This document shows, piece after piece, positions 35,127 through 43,387 of a stretch of DNA of 64,000 bases. Where the stretch lies: contig JAXISZ010000003.1 in NCBI GenBank assembly GCA_034680345.1, positions 1 through 64,000 of the forward strand, read 5' to 3'. Below the pieces are notes generated by a model that was given only the letters and a program-made list of their open reading frames with translations, did not search any database and was not told the DNA's origin. The first letter of the stretch is position 1, and each line of letters opens with the position of its first letter. Origin of the DNA: SXZD01 sp034680345 (GTDB lineage Bacteria > Pseudomonadota > Gammaproteobacteria > Burkholderiales > Burkholderiaceae_B). The translations under genes and the position numbers were made by a program.

Positions 35127-35279
35127 ATACAGTTTTTATATAATTTGCAGTTATGTAGTCAGATTTTTAAATTTTTTTGAAATTTAATTCATAAAAATTT
35201 CATTTTAGCGTCGTATGATTTTTTTTATAACAATCATTAAGCTTTTATTAAATTAGCGGTGCAGTGAAAGGCAACTATC

Positions 35280-35960
35280 ATGACAGATCATTCTTCCAAA
35301 CAGTACGACGCAGAGTTGGAGTCTTTGCGTTCACAGGTTTTAGAGCTTGGCGGTTTAGTTGAAAAGCAAATTGCAACGGCATTTGATGGTTTGGTGAATA
35401 ATCAAATGGCAGCGGTTGAAGACGTGATTCGGCGAGAGCGAGATGTTAACCGGATGGAAATGGAAATTGACGCCTTATGTAATCACATTTTAGCTATTCG
35501 TCAGCCAACAGCCATTGATTTGCGAACAGTTATTTGTTCAATTAAAATGATTCGAGATTTAGAGCGTATTGGTGATGAAGCTGAAAAAATTGCACGCATG
35601 ACCAAAATGATTTTAGAATCGTCGCGTGCTTTTATGCCTACGGTTGATTTACAAACCATGGCTGATGACGCTGTTGAAATGCTTCGGCGTACGCTAGACT
35701 CATATGCTAGAAGTGATACAACAGAAGCTACAGAAGTTATTCAGCGTGACTTAGTGGTGGATGATGAGTTCAAAGCTATTTTGCGACAGTTAATTACATA
35801 TATGATGGAAGATCCTAGAACCATCACGCGGTCCATAGAAATTTTGTTTATTGCAAAAGCATTGGAAAGAATTGGGGACCATGCCAAAAACATGTCTGAG
35901 CATGTGGTCTATATGACTCAGGGTCGAGATGTACGGCACCCTGATATTCCAAGAGGTTAA
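35280..35960 (+). CDS. phoU: Phosphate signalling protein PhoU
   Basis: A 226-residue protein with two three-helix PhoU repeats. Metal-binding acidic motifs are visible as IRDLERIGDEAEKIAR near residue 95 and ALERIGDHAKNMSEHVVYMTQG near residue 200. PhoU normally restrains PhoR kinase signalling through the Pst transporter. Here it stands without pstSCAB or phoBR in the window, so those partners must be encoded elsewhere. A tandem gene, rpiA, lies upstream on the same strand. Confidence 0.94.
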   Translation: MTDHSSKQYDAELESLRSQVLELGGLVEKQIATAFDGLVNNQMAAVEDVIRRERDVNRMEMEIDALCNHILAIRQPTAIDLRTVICSIKMIRDLERIGDEAEKIARMTKMILESSRAFMPTVDLQTMADDAVEMLRRTLDSYARSDTTEATEVIQRDLVVDDEFKAILRQLITYMMEDPRTITRSIEILFIAKALERIGDHAKNMSEHVVYMTQGRDVRHPDIPRG

Positions 35961-35964
35961 TCAG

Positions 35965-35986
35965 CACCTTGTTAAAGTGTTTTTTA
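35965..35986 (+). terminator. Probable terminator after phoU
   Basis: CACCTT and AAAGTG form a short stem with one mismatch around a GTT loop, followed by seven T residues. Confidence 0.4.
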
Positions 35987-36137
35987 TGTTTGCTGTAATC
36001 AGAACATAATTCAGAGACATAAATAACGTTCTCACATTGGTAAGTTGGTTTTTGATTGTTTAGGTCCCCTCACACTACATAAGAACAATATCAATAAGAT
36101 AGAATTTTTTAGCGAGGGGGTGATATTAGGCCTGCTA

Positions 36138-36410
36138 TCAGGTTTTCGGAGGAACGTAGCCAGCTGCCTGATCAGCACCATCGCCAAAAAAATATTTGTC
36201 CATCTGTTCCATCAAATACTTTCTTGCGCGAGCGTCTGCAAGGCTTAAACGGTTTTCATTCACTAGCATGGTTTGGTGTCTAATCCATCCTTGCCAGGCT
36301 TCTTTAGAAACATTTTCCCAAATTTTCTTTCCTGTTTCTCCTGGAACTGGAGGGAAATCTAGGCCTTCAGCTTCTTTTCCCAATTTTATACATTGAATTA
36401 TTCTAGACAT
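36138..36410 (-). CDS. yggX: Probable Fe(2+)-trafficking protein
   Basis: A 90-residue YggX/YggX-like protein: MSRIIQCIKLGKEAEGLDFPP, GKKIWENVSKEAWQGW and ADARARKYLMEQMDKYFFG are the signature stretches, including the conserved N-terminal cysteine. It protects iron-sulfur proteins from oxidation in enteric bacteria. It is the last gene of the minus-strand group fabI-thyA-folA-yggX, 23 bp after folA, and converges on phoU. Confidence 0.93.
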   Translation of the reverse strand: MSRIIQCIKLGKEAEGLDFPPVPGETGKKIWENVSKEAWQGWIRHQTMLVNENRLSLADARARKYLMEQMDKYFFGDGADQAAGYVPPKT

Positions 36411-36433
36411 TTTTTACTCCTAATAAATTGTCT

Positions 36434-36997
36434 TTATAAGCGTTCATAGGTTACAAAATCAAATCCCCAGTTGCGTTTTTCATTTGCAGGGTGGGTTTCT
36501 CTCGAAATTTCATGAAAAGCGGAGCGATTCCATTTTGGGAAGCAAACATCACCTTTAAAATCAGCGTGTATTTCTGTTAATAACAAGCGCTTAGCGAAAG
36601 GTAGGGTGGCTTCATAAATTTGGGCGCCACCAATTACAAAGATTGATTTAGAATCTAAAGATAGGTTTAATTTTTCAAGGCTACTTAATGATTGGCAAAC
36701 AATAATTTCTGTTTCCGCATTGGTTTTTCGGTTCTCAAGTGCATTCCAATTGTAAATTGGAATGTTAGAGACAAGATTGTTTGGTTGCCAATTTTTTTCG
36801 CGGGTAAGGACAATGTTACAGCGTCCAGGTAGTGGTCGACCAATTGAGTCATAGGTATTGCGACCCATTAAAATGGCGTGCCCTATTGTTGTTTTTTTAA
36901 AAAAAGCCAAGTCTTCTGCTAATTGCCAGGGTAAACGATTTTGAATGCCAATAATACCATTGCGAGCAACAGCGCTGATTAAAGTTAAATTTTTCAT
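36434..36997 (-). CDS. folA: Dihydrofolate reductase
   Basis: A 187-residue DHFR that reduces dihydrofolate with NADPH. ISAVARNGIIGIQNRLPWQLAEDL contains the Met20-loop region and the catalytic acidic residue; MGRNTYDSIGRPLPGR and FVIGGAQIYEATLPFA complete the NADPH site. It lies five bases downstream of thyA, the enzyme that produces its substrate dihydrofolate, which is the classic functional pairing. It is somewhat longer than E. coli FolA (159) because of a loop near residues 60-95. Confidence 0.95.
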   Translation of the reverse strand: MKNLTLISAVARNGIIGIQNRLPWQLAEDLAFFKKTTIGHAILMGRNTYDSIGRPLPGRCNIVLTREKNWQPNNLVSNIPIYNWNALENRKTNAETEIIVCQSLSSLEKLNLSLDSKSIFVIGGAQIYEATLPFAKRLLLTEIHADFKGDVCFPKWNRSAFHEISRETHPANEKRNWGFDFVTYERL

Positions 36998-37002
36998 AAA
37001 GT

Positions 37003-37797
37003 TCAGACAGCAACTGTGGCTTTGATATGAGGGTAAAATTGGTAGTTTACAATTTCAAAGTCTTCAAACTGATAATCAAATAAACTGCTTGGTTTGCGTT
37101 TGAAACACAATTTGGGTTTTGGTAATGGTTCTCGTGACAATTGTAATTTGGCTTGTTCAAAATGATTGCTATAAAGATGGCAGTCGCCGCCAGTCCAAAT
37201 GAAGTCCCCCACCTCTAAATCACACTGTTGCGCCACCATATGGGTTAACAGTGCATAGCTGGCAATATTAAATGGTACTCCCAAAAAAATGTCAGCGCTT
37301 CGTTGATAAAGTTGGCAGCTTAGCTTATTTTGAGCAACATAAAACTGAAAAAAAGCATGGCAGGGGGGCAATTTCATGTGCTCAATTTCAGCAACATTCC
37401 AGGCTGAGACAATCAGTCTTCGCGAGTCAGGATTGAGTTTAATTTGTTCAAGAAGTTGGCTGATTTGATCGATTGTTTCACCATTTCGCGTTGGCCAAGA
37501 ACGCCACTGAACGCCATAGACGGGGCCGAGTTCGCCATTTTCGTCTGCCCATTCATCCCAAATACTTACTTGGTGTTCTTTTAGGTAAGCGATGTTACTT
37601 GAACCCTTTAAAAACCATAACAATTCATGAATAATTGAGCGTAGATGCAATTTTTTTGTGGTTAAAAGCGGAAAACCGTCTTGGAGGTTAAAACGCAGCT
37701 GATACCCAAAAACTGATCGTGTTCCCGTTCCGGTCCGATCTGATTTTTCTGTGCCGTTTTCAAGCACATGCTGCATGAAATTCAGATATTGTTTCAT
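37003..37797 (-). CDS. thyA: Thymidylate synthase
   Basis: A 264-residue enzyme making dTMP from dUMP with methylenetetrahydrofolate. The nucleophilic Cys lies in LPPCHAFFQFYV, RSADIFLGVPFNIASYALL binds dUMP, and DRTGTGTRSVFGYQLRF is the phosphate-binding N-terminal loop. Length equals that of E. coli ThyA (264). It is packed between fabI (six bases upstream) and folA. Confidence 0.97.
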   Translation of the reverse strand: MKQYLNFMQHVLENGTEKSDRTGTGTRSVFGYQLRFNLQDGFPLLTTKKLHLRSIIHELLWFLKGSSNIAYLKEHQVSIWDEWADENGELGPVYGVQWRSWPTRNGETIDQISQLLEQIKLNPDSRRLIVSAWNVAEIEHMKLPPCHAFFQFYVAQNKLSCQLYQRSADIFLGVPFNIASYALLTHMVAQQCDLEVGDFIWTGGDCHLYSNHFEQAKLQLSREPLPKPKLCFKRKPSSLFDYQFEDFEIVNYQFYPHIKATVAV

Positions 37798-37803
37798 TGT
37801 GGT

Positions 37804-38589
37804 TTACTCAACCATACCACCAATAACGGCGTTGAATCCGGCGTCTACATGTGTTATTTCAGCCGTTACGCCACGGGCTAAATCCGATAATAAAAATGCT
37901 GCCACATTGCCAACATCTTCAAGGCTAACATTGCGACGTAGGGGGGCGGATTTTTCTACGGCTTCTAAAATTTTTCCAAACCCTTTGATACCGGCTGCTG
38001 CTAATGTTTTGATTGGGCCAGCTGAAATACCGTTCACACGTATACCCTGGGGGCCAACACTTTCAGCCAAATAACGAACTGCAGCCTCCAGTGATGCTTT
38101 GGCTAAACCCATTGTGTTGTAGTTTGGAACTATTTTTTCAGCGCCAAGATAGCTTAAAGTGAGAACGCTGCTATTTGCGTTTTTTAACATAGGTAATCCC
38201 GCTTTGGTAAGCGCAATTAAACTATAAGACGAAATGTCGTGCGCAATGCGAAATGCTTCACGACTGGCGCCTTCTAAAAAGTCGCCGGCAATTGCTTCGC
38301 GTGGGGCGAAGGCAATCGCGTGAACCAATCCGTCTAAGTGATTCCAGTGTTGGTTTAAATCAGTAAACAAATTTGTAATTTGCTTGTCTTCACTGACATC
38401 ACAAGAAAAAACCAAATTCGAATTGAATTCGGCGGCTATTTCACTGATTCGGTCTTTAAAGCGTTCACCTTGATAGGTAAAAGCCAAATTAGCGCCTTGT
38501 TGCCGACAGGCTTTGGCAATACCATAAGCAATAGATCGGTTTGATAATACACCTGTGATGAGAATATTTTTTCCTTGTAAAAAGGCCAT
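37804..38589 (-). CDS. fabI: Enoyl-[acyl-carrier-protein] reductase (NADH)
   Basis: A 261-residue short-chain dehydrogenase-type FabI that completes each cycle of fatty-acid elongation. The cofactor region has ITGVLSNRSIAYGIAKA, and the active site is the Tyr-x6-Lys pattern in YNTMGLAKASLEAAVRYLA. This is the triclosan/isoniazid-target family. It is the promoter-proximal gene of the fabI-thyA-folA-yggX unit. Confidence 0.95.
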   Translation of the reverse strand: MAFLQGKNILITGVLSNRSIAYGIAKACRQQGANLAFTYQGERFKDRISEIAAEFNSNLVFSCDVSEDKQITNLFTDLNQHWNHLDGLVHAIAFAPREAIAGDFLEGASREAFRIAHDISSYSLIALTKAGLPMLKNANSSVLTLSYLGAEKIVPNYNTMGLAKASLEAAVRYLAESVGPQGIRVNGISAGPIKTLAAAGIKGFGKILEAVEKSAPLRRNVSLEDVGNVAAFLLSDLARGVTAEITHVDAGFNAVIGGMVE

Positions 38590-38870
38590 AAATTGATAAC
38601 CCCTGAGTTTGCTGATTTTTTAAATTGAGTTAACCAAAAAACGCTGATAGGCGTTCTAGTGGAGTGTAGTTTGTTCTCAATTATAAGCTAGATATGCCTA
38701 TGTGTGAGTAAAGTAAGGTGCTTGGCTTGCATTTTAAGAACAAATCAAAACTCAGCTCTTAATTCATATTGTTTATTGAATATGTTGCTTTTTTAGTGTT
38801 AATTGTTATGAGATCGTTAGATTAATTACGGTTTAGAAGTTGTTTTGCAATCCAGCTTTCTTAGAAGCGT

Positions 38871-38898
38871 TTGACAGAATCAATAGCTAACGTATAAT
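38871..38898 (+). promoter_or_regulatory. Sigma70 promoter of tRNA-Val and thrS
   Basis: TTGACA (38871-38876), 16 bp, TATAAT (38893-38898): both hexamers are perfect. The tRNA begins 12 bases after the -10 box. The preceding part of the 321-bp gap (38590-38870) must hold the fabI promoter on the other strand; nothing else was recognised in it. Confidence 0.8.
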
Positions 38899-38910
38899 TG
38901 CTGTTTCTTT

Positions 38911-38987
38911 AGGCGCGTAGCTCAGTTGGTTAGAGCACCACCTTGACATGGTGGGGGTCGTTGGTTCGAGTCCAATCGCGCCTACCA
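38911..38987 (+). tRNA. tRNA-Val (GAC)
   Basis: A full cloverleaf with acceptor pair AGGCGCG/CGCGCCT, D-arm GCTCAGTTGGTTAGAGC, anticodon loop reading GAC, T-arm with GGTTCGAGTCC, and encoded CCA. A perfect sigma70 promoter is immediately upstream. thrS begins 61 bp downstream and may share the transcript. Confidence 0.96.
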
Positions 38988-39048
38988 AGTTTTCATTAAA
39001 ATTTCCTATCCTTTCTGCATCAAATCAACCTTATTTTTTGAGGGTACT

Positions 39049-40968
39049 ATGCCTCTCATTCTTTTGCCTGACGGCTCTAAACGTAGTTTTTCCACGCCGA
39101 TTACTGTTGGGGAATTTGCTTATCAAATTGGTACTGGCTTGGGTAAGGCTGCTTTGGCCGCTAAAGTTAATGGTATTTTGGTGGATTGTTCTTATTTGCT
39201 GACAAATGATGCAGAACTTTCCATTATTACGGACAAAGATGCCGAGGGTTTAGACATCATACGTCACTCTACAGCGCATTTATTGGCTTATGCCGTTAAA
39301 TCTTTGTATCCAGATGCACAAGTTACTATTGGGCCAGTTATTGAAAATGGTTTTTATTATGATTTTTCATATAAACGTCCTTTCACCAATCAAGACCTTG
39401 CCGCAATTGAAACAAAGATGATTGATTTGGCTAAGAAAGATGAACTGGTGCATCGTGAACAGTGGTCTAGAGATCAAGCGCTTGAATTTTTCAAAAGCAT
39501 TGGTGAGAACTATAAAGCTGAAATTATTTCCAGTATTCCTGCCAATGAAAATCTTTCTCTTTACCGCGAGGGCAGCTTTATTGATTTATGTCGTGGCCCA
39601 CATGTGCCATCTACTGGTCGTTTGAAACATTTTAAACTTCAAAAGTTGGCTGGGGCCTATTGGCGTGGAGACTCGCACAATGAAATGTTGCAGCGTATTT
39701 ATGGAACCGCTTGGGCGAGGAAAGAAGACCTTGAAGATTACTTGTATCGTTTAGAGGAGGCTGAAAAACGCGATCATCGTAAATTAGGTAAGCAGCTTGA
39801 TTTATTTCATATTCAAGATGAGGCCCCAGGTTTGGTGTTTTGGCATCCCAAAGGTTGGGTGTTGTGGCAACAAATAGAGCAGTACATGCGTCGTGTGTAC
39901 ATCGATAACGATTATCAGGAAATACGTTGTCCGCAAATTTTAGACCGCAGTCTTTGGGAGCGTTCTGGTCATTGGGCAAACTACAAAGAAAATATGTTTA
40001 GCACTGAATCGGAAAAACGTGATTATGCGTTAAAGCCTATGAATTGTCCTGGTCATATTCAAGTCTTTAATTCTGATTTGCGTTCTTATCGCGATTTACC
40101 TTTGCGCTATGGTGAGTTTGGTGCTTGTCACCGCAATGAACCATCGGGGGCTTTGCACGGCATCATGCGAGTTCGTGGTTTTACCCAAGACGACGGCCAT
40201 ATTTTTTGTTCAGAAAACCAAGTCCAGTCTGAAGTGGCCGAATTTAACCGAGCAGCCATGAAAGTATATGCCGATTTTGGTTTTACCCATATTGCTGTAA
40301 AACTGGCTCTGCGACCGGAGCAACGCCTGGGCTCCGATGAGACCTGGGACAAAGCTGAGCATGCTTTGCGTAACGCACTGCGAGCTTGTGATGTGGCTTG
40401 GCAGGAGCTTCCGGGGGAGGGGGCTTTTTACGGTCCAAAAATTGAATACCACATGAAAGATAGCATTGGCAGATCTTGGCAGTGTGGAACCATACAGGTT
40501 GATTTCCAATTGCCCGGTCGTTTGGGTTGTGAATACGTTGCAGCAGACAATTCTCGTCAGGTGCCTGTGATGTTACATAGAGCTATTGTGGGTTCTATGG
40601 AGCGTTTTATTGGGATTTTAATTGAAAATCATGCGGGTGCCTTGCCCTTATGGCTTTCTCCGGTGCAGGTTGTAGTGGCCAGTATTACCCAGGCACAAGC
40701 TGATTATGTTGCTCAAGTGGTTCAGGTTTTGAAAAAACAGGGCATTAGGGCTTCAGCCGATTTGCGTAATGAGAAAATAAACCTTAAAATCCGTGAACAT
40801 AGTTTGATGAAGCTGCCTTATGTTTTTGTGGTTGGAGACAAAGAGCTGCAAACATCATCGGTGGCCGTAAGGGCTCGTGGCAATAAAGACTTAGGTGTAA
40901 TGGCGGTTGAGCAGGCGTTAAGCATGCTGCAGCAAGAAATTGACAGCAAAGGTGTTGATGCTAACTAG
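39049..40968 (+). CDS. thrS: Threonyl-tRNA synthetase
   Basis: A 639-residue class II synthetase. An N-terminal TGS domain, then the editing domain with HSTAHLLAYAVKSLYPDAQV and the metal site, then the catalytic core with motif 2 (CHRNEPSGALHGIMRVRGFTQDD) and motif 3 (HRAIVGSMERFIG), and an anticodon-binding C-domain. TGAGGGT lies just before the ATG. It begins the canonical thrS-infC-rpmI-rplT series. Confidence 0.97.
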   Translation: MPLILLPDGSKRSFSTPITVGEFAYQIGTGLGKAALAAKVNGILVDCSYLLTNDAELSIITDKDAEGLDIIRHSTAHLLAYAVKSLYPDAQVTIGPVIENGFYYDFSYKRPFTNQDLAAIETKMIDLAKKDELVHREQWSRDQALEFFKSIGENYKAEIISSIPANENLSLYREGSFIDLCRGPHVPSTGRLKHFKLQKLAGAYWRGDSHNEMLQRIYGTAWARKEDLEDYLYRLEEAEKRDHRKLGKQLDLFHIQDEAPGLVFWHPKGWVLWQQIEQYMRRVYIDNDYQEIRCPQILDRSLWERSGHWANYKENMFSTESEKRDYALKPMNCPGHIQVFNSDLRSYRDLPLRYGEFGACHRNEPSGALHGIMRVRGFTQDDGHIFCSENQVQSEVAEFNRAAMKVYADFGFTHIAVKLALRPEQRLGSDETWDKAEHALRNALRACDVAWQELPGEGAFYGPKIEYHMKDSIGRSWQCGTIQVDFQLPGRLGCEYVAADNSRQVPVMLHRAIVGSMERFIGILIENHAGALPLWLSPVQVVVASITQAQADYVAQVVQVLKKQGIRASADLRNEKINLKIREHSLMKLPYVFVVGDKELQTSSVAVRARGNKDLGVMAVEQALSMLQQEIDSKGVDAN

Positions 40969-41007
40969 TCTGCGGTCTTTTTTTATGTTAACCAATTGAG
41001 GTGAACC

Positions 41008-41529
41008 ATCGCCACGGAAAAGTCGCATCGCATTAACGGAGAAATCAACGTATCTGAAGTGCGGTTAATAGGAATTAATGGGGAGCAGTTAGGCGTTTTT
41101 AAAACATACGAAGCCTTGCGTATGGCAGAAGATGCAGAGGTGGACCTTGTTGAGATAGCAGCGCAGGCCGTTCCTCCTGTTTGTCGTATCATGGATTATG
41201 GTAAATTCAGGTACCAAGAGCAGAAAAAAGCGCATGAAGCCAAATTAAAGCAGAAGCAGATTCAGGTTAAAGAAATTAAGTTTCGTCCTGGAACTGATGA
41301 AGGTGATTATCAGGTTAAATTGCGCAGTTTAATTAAGTTTCTTGAAGAAGGCGATAAAGCCAAGATCACGTTGCGTTTTCGTGGTCGGGAGATGGCGCAC
41401 CAAGAATTTGGTGTGCGTTTGCTAGATCGTGTTAAAACCGACCTCGAACCTTACGCTCAAGTTGAGCAAATGCCAAAGCTTGAAGGTCGGCAAATGATTA
41501 TGGTTTTAGCGCCGAAGAAGAAAAAGTAA
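41008..41529 (+). CDS. infC: Translation initiation factor IF-3, AUC start
   Basis: A 173-residue IF-3. No ATG or GTG gives the family N-terminus; the ATC at 41008, with a strong GAGGTG six bases before it, does (ATEKSHRINGEI after the initiator). A GTG 17 codons in would remove conserved N-terminal residues. Rare AUU/AUC starts in infC let IF-3 repress its own translation because it discriminates against non-canonical initiation. The body includes VCRIMDYGKFRYQEQKK and IKFRPGTDEGDYQVKL, and the C-terminal domain ends with KKKK. Confidence 0.92.
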   Translation: MATEKSHRINGEINVSEVRLIGINGEQLGVFKTYEALRMAEDAEVDLVEIAAQAVPPVCRIMDYGKFRYQEQKKAHEAKLKQKQIQVKEIKFRPGTDEGDYQVKLRSLIKFLEEGDKAKITLRFRGREMAHQEFGVRLLDRVKTDLEPYAQVEQMPKLEGRQMIMVLAPKKKK

Positions 41530-41602
41530 TTTTTGGTGTTAATTTTTCACCAAGATTTCGCTGAGTTTTGAATAAAAATTGCGAGATTAAAGAAAAAGTG
41601 TT

Positions 41603-41635
41603 CAGGTTTTACAAGTACTTCGTTGAAGACACCTG
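41603..41635 (+). promoter_or_regulatory. Stem-loop in the rpmI-rplT leader
   Basis: CAGGT (41603-41607) pairs with ACCTG (41631-41635), enclosing CTTC-GTT-GAAG (41618-41628). L20 represses rpmI-rplT in E. coli by binding a leader structure, so this is a candidate site. A smaller hairpin (GGTG...CACC) follows the infC stop. Confidence 0.35.
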
Positions 41636-41658
41636 CTCATTTGTGTTAGGAGCATACA

Positions 41659-41856
41659 ATGCCCAAAATGAAAACGAAAAAAAGTGCGGCTAAGCGCTTT
41701 GAAGCGCGTTCAAGCGGATCATTTAAACGTGGTCAGGCTTTCAAGCGTCACATTCTTACCAAAAAAACCACTAAAAACAAGCGTCAATTACGCGGTAGTG
41801 CTGAGGTGCATGCAAGCAATCTCGGTCATGTTCGCGCCATGATGCCTTACGCTTAA
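41659..41856 (+). CDS. rpmI: 50S ribosomal protein L35
   Basis: A 65-residue, highly basic protein with the family pattern MPKMKTKKSAAKRFEARSSG and RHILTKKTTKNKRQLRG, ending near MMPYA. TTAGGAG precedes the ATG. It is followed after 20 bp by rplT, with which it is co-expressed and co-regulated. Confidence 0.96.
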   Translation: MPKMKTKKSAAKRFEARSSGSFKRGQAFKRHILTKKTTKNKRQLRGSAEVHASNLGHVRAMMPYA

Positions 41857-41876
41857 ACCTTCCAGGAGAATATTAA

Positions 41877-42242
41877 ATGCCAAGAGTTAAACGTGGGGTT
41901 ACAGCGCGTGCCCGTCATAAAAAAGTAATCGACGCTGCTAAAGGTTATCGTGGCCGTCGGGGTAATGTTTTTCGTGTAGCTAAACAAGCTGTAATGCGTG
42001 CTGGGCAGTATGCTTATCGCGATCGTCGCAATAAAAAGCGCGTATTTCGGGCTTTGTGGATTACGCGTATCAATGCTGCGGTTCGTGAATGTGGTTTGAG
42101 CTACAGTGCTTTCATGAATGGTTTGAAGAAATCAGCTATTGATTTAGATCGTAAAGTTTTAGCTGATATGGCCGTCGCGGATAAGGCTGCATTTAGTGCA
42201 ATTGTGGCTCAAGTAAAAACCACTTTGGGTGCGGCTGTATAA
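41877..42242 (+). CDS. rplT: 50S ribosomal protein L20
   Basis: A 121-residue L20 with the N-terminal extended basic tail (MPRVKRGVTARARHKKVI, then AKGYRGRRGNVFRVAKQA) and C-terminal globular domain (LWITRINAAVRECGLSYS). It is needed for early large-subunit assembly and is the likely translational repressor of its own operon. CAGGAG lies before the start; a strong hairpin terminator follows. Confidence 0.97.
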   Translation: MPRVKRGVTARARHKKVIDAAKGYRGRRGNVFRVAKQAVMRAGQYAYRDRRNKKRVFRALWITRINAAVRECGLSYSAFMNGLKKSAIDLDRKVLADMAVADKAAFSAIVAQVKTTLGAAV

Positions 42243-42262
42243 GTTAGTTTCGCCATCAAATT

Positions 42263-42299
42263 AACGGGGCCCTTAATGTTTATTAAGGCCCCGTTTTTT
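42263..42299 (+). terminator. Terminator between rplT and pheS
   Basis: AACGGGGCCCTTAAT pairs with ATTAAGGCCCCGTT (one bulged C) around a short loop and is followed by a run of six T. It lies just 21-30 bp before pheS, so it could also act as an attenuator if pheST is read through from rplT. Confidence 0.85.
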
Positions 42300-42328
42300 G
42301 TTTCACAGATTTCAGTTGGATGTATGAT

Positions 42329-43327
42329 ATGTCTGATCTAAATGCGCTCATAGAACAAGCAGGGGAAGCTTTTGCATCGTCTGCTGACTCAGTTGCTGTT
42401 GAAAATGCAAAAGCCTTGTTTTTAGGAAAAAACGGCTCGATAACAGCTTTAATGAAGGCTTTAGCAACGTTGCCGCCAGAACAAAAAAAACTTCGCGGAG
42501 CGGAGATTAACCAGGCCAAGCAAGCCATTGAATTGTTGTTAAATGAGCGTAGAAGGGCTCTGGAAAAAGCTGCGCTAGAATCGCAATTACTTGCTCAGGC
42601 TGTTGATGTTACGCTACCTGGACGGCAACGGGGCAATGGGGGGTTGCATCCCGCCATGAAAACTTTAGAACGCATTGAGTCTATTTTTGCGACAATTGGT
42701 TTTAGTGTGGCGGATGGTCCAGAAATTGAAACAGATTATTACAACTTTACCGCATTAAATACGCCAGAAAATCATCCAGCCCGTTCAATGCACGACACTT
42801 TTTATTTAGAGGGTGGAAATTTACTTAGAACACACACATCTCCGGTGCAGGTGCGTTACATGCAGACACATAAACCGCCGATACGAATAATTGCCCCGGG
42901 CCGTGTTTATCGTGTGGACAGCGATGCTACCCATTCCCCTATGTTTCATCAAGTTGAGGGTTTATGGATTGCTGAAAATATTTCTTTTGCTGATTTAAAA
43001 GCTGTTTTTATTGATTTTTTAAAACGTTTCTTTGAAACAGAAGCGTTGACAATTCGTTTTAGACCATCGTTTTTTCCGTTTACTGAACCTTCTGCTGAAA
43101 TTGATGTCGCATTTCAAACGGGTCCAAATCAAGGAAAATGGTTGGAAATTGCGGGTTGTGGTCAAGTTCATCCTAAAGTTTTAAAAAATGTTGATATTGA
43201 TCCCGAACAATATACTGGTTTTGCATTTGGTGTGGGTCCAGATCGATTAACTATGTTACGTTATGGAATTAATGACTTGCGCTTATTTTATGAAAATGAT
43301 TTACGATTTTTGAGGCAATTTTCATAG
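42329..43327 (+). CDS. pheS: Phenylalanyl-tRNA synthetase alpha subunit
   Basis: A 332-residue class II catalytic subunit. An N-terminal coiled coil (about 1-90) binds tRNA; the catalytic domain has HPAMKTLERIESIFATIGF, HTSPVQVRYMQ, motif 2 around GRVYRVDSDATHSPMFHQVEGLW, and motif 3 GFAFGVGPDRLTMLRYG. Starting at the ATG at 42329 gives the usual MSDLN opening; an ATG three codons earlier is possible. No phe-rich leader peptide was seen. Confidence 0.95.
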   Translation: MSDLNALIEQAGEAFASSADSVAVENAKALFLGKNGSITALMKALATLPPEQKKLRGAEINQAKQAIELLLNERRRALEKAALESQLLAQAVDVTLPGRQRGNGGLHPAMKTLERIESIFATIGFSVADGPEIETDYYNFTALNTPENHPARSMHDTFYLEGGNLLRTHTSPVQVRYMQTHKPPIRIIAPGRVYRVDSDATHSPMFHQVEGLWIAENISFADLKAVFIDFLKRFFETEALTIRFRPSFFPFTEPSAEIDVAFQTGPNQGKWLEIAGCGQVHPKVLKNVDIDPEQYTGFAFGVGPDRLTMLRYGINDLRLFYENDLRFLRQFS

Positions 43328-43387
43328 TGCGTTGTATTTTAAATTTTTGGTTTAATTTTAATTGATTGTTTTGCAAGAGACATTATT

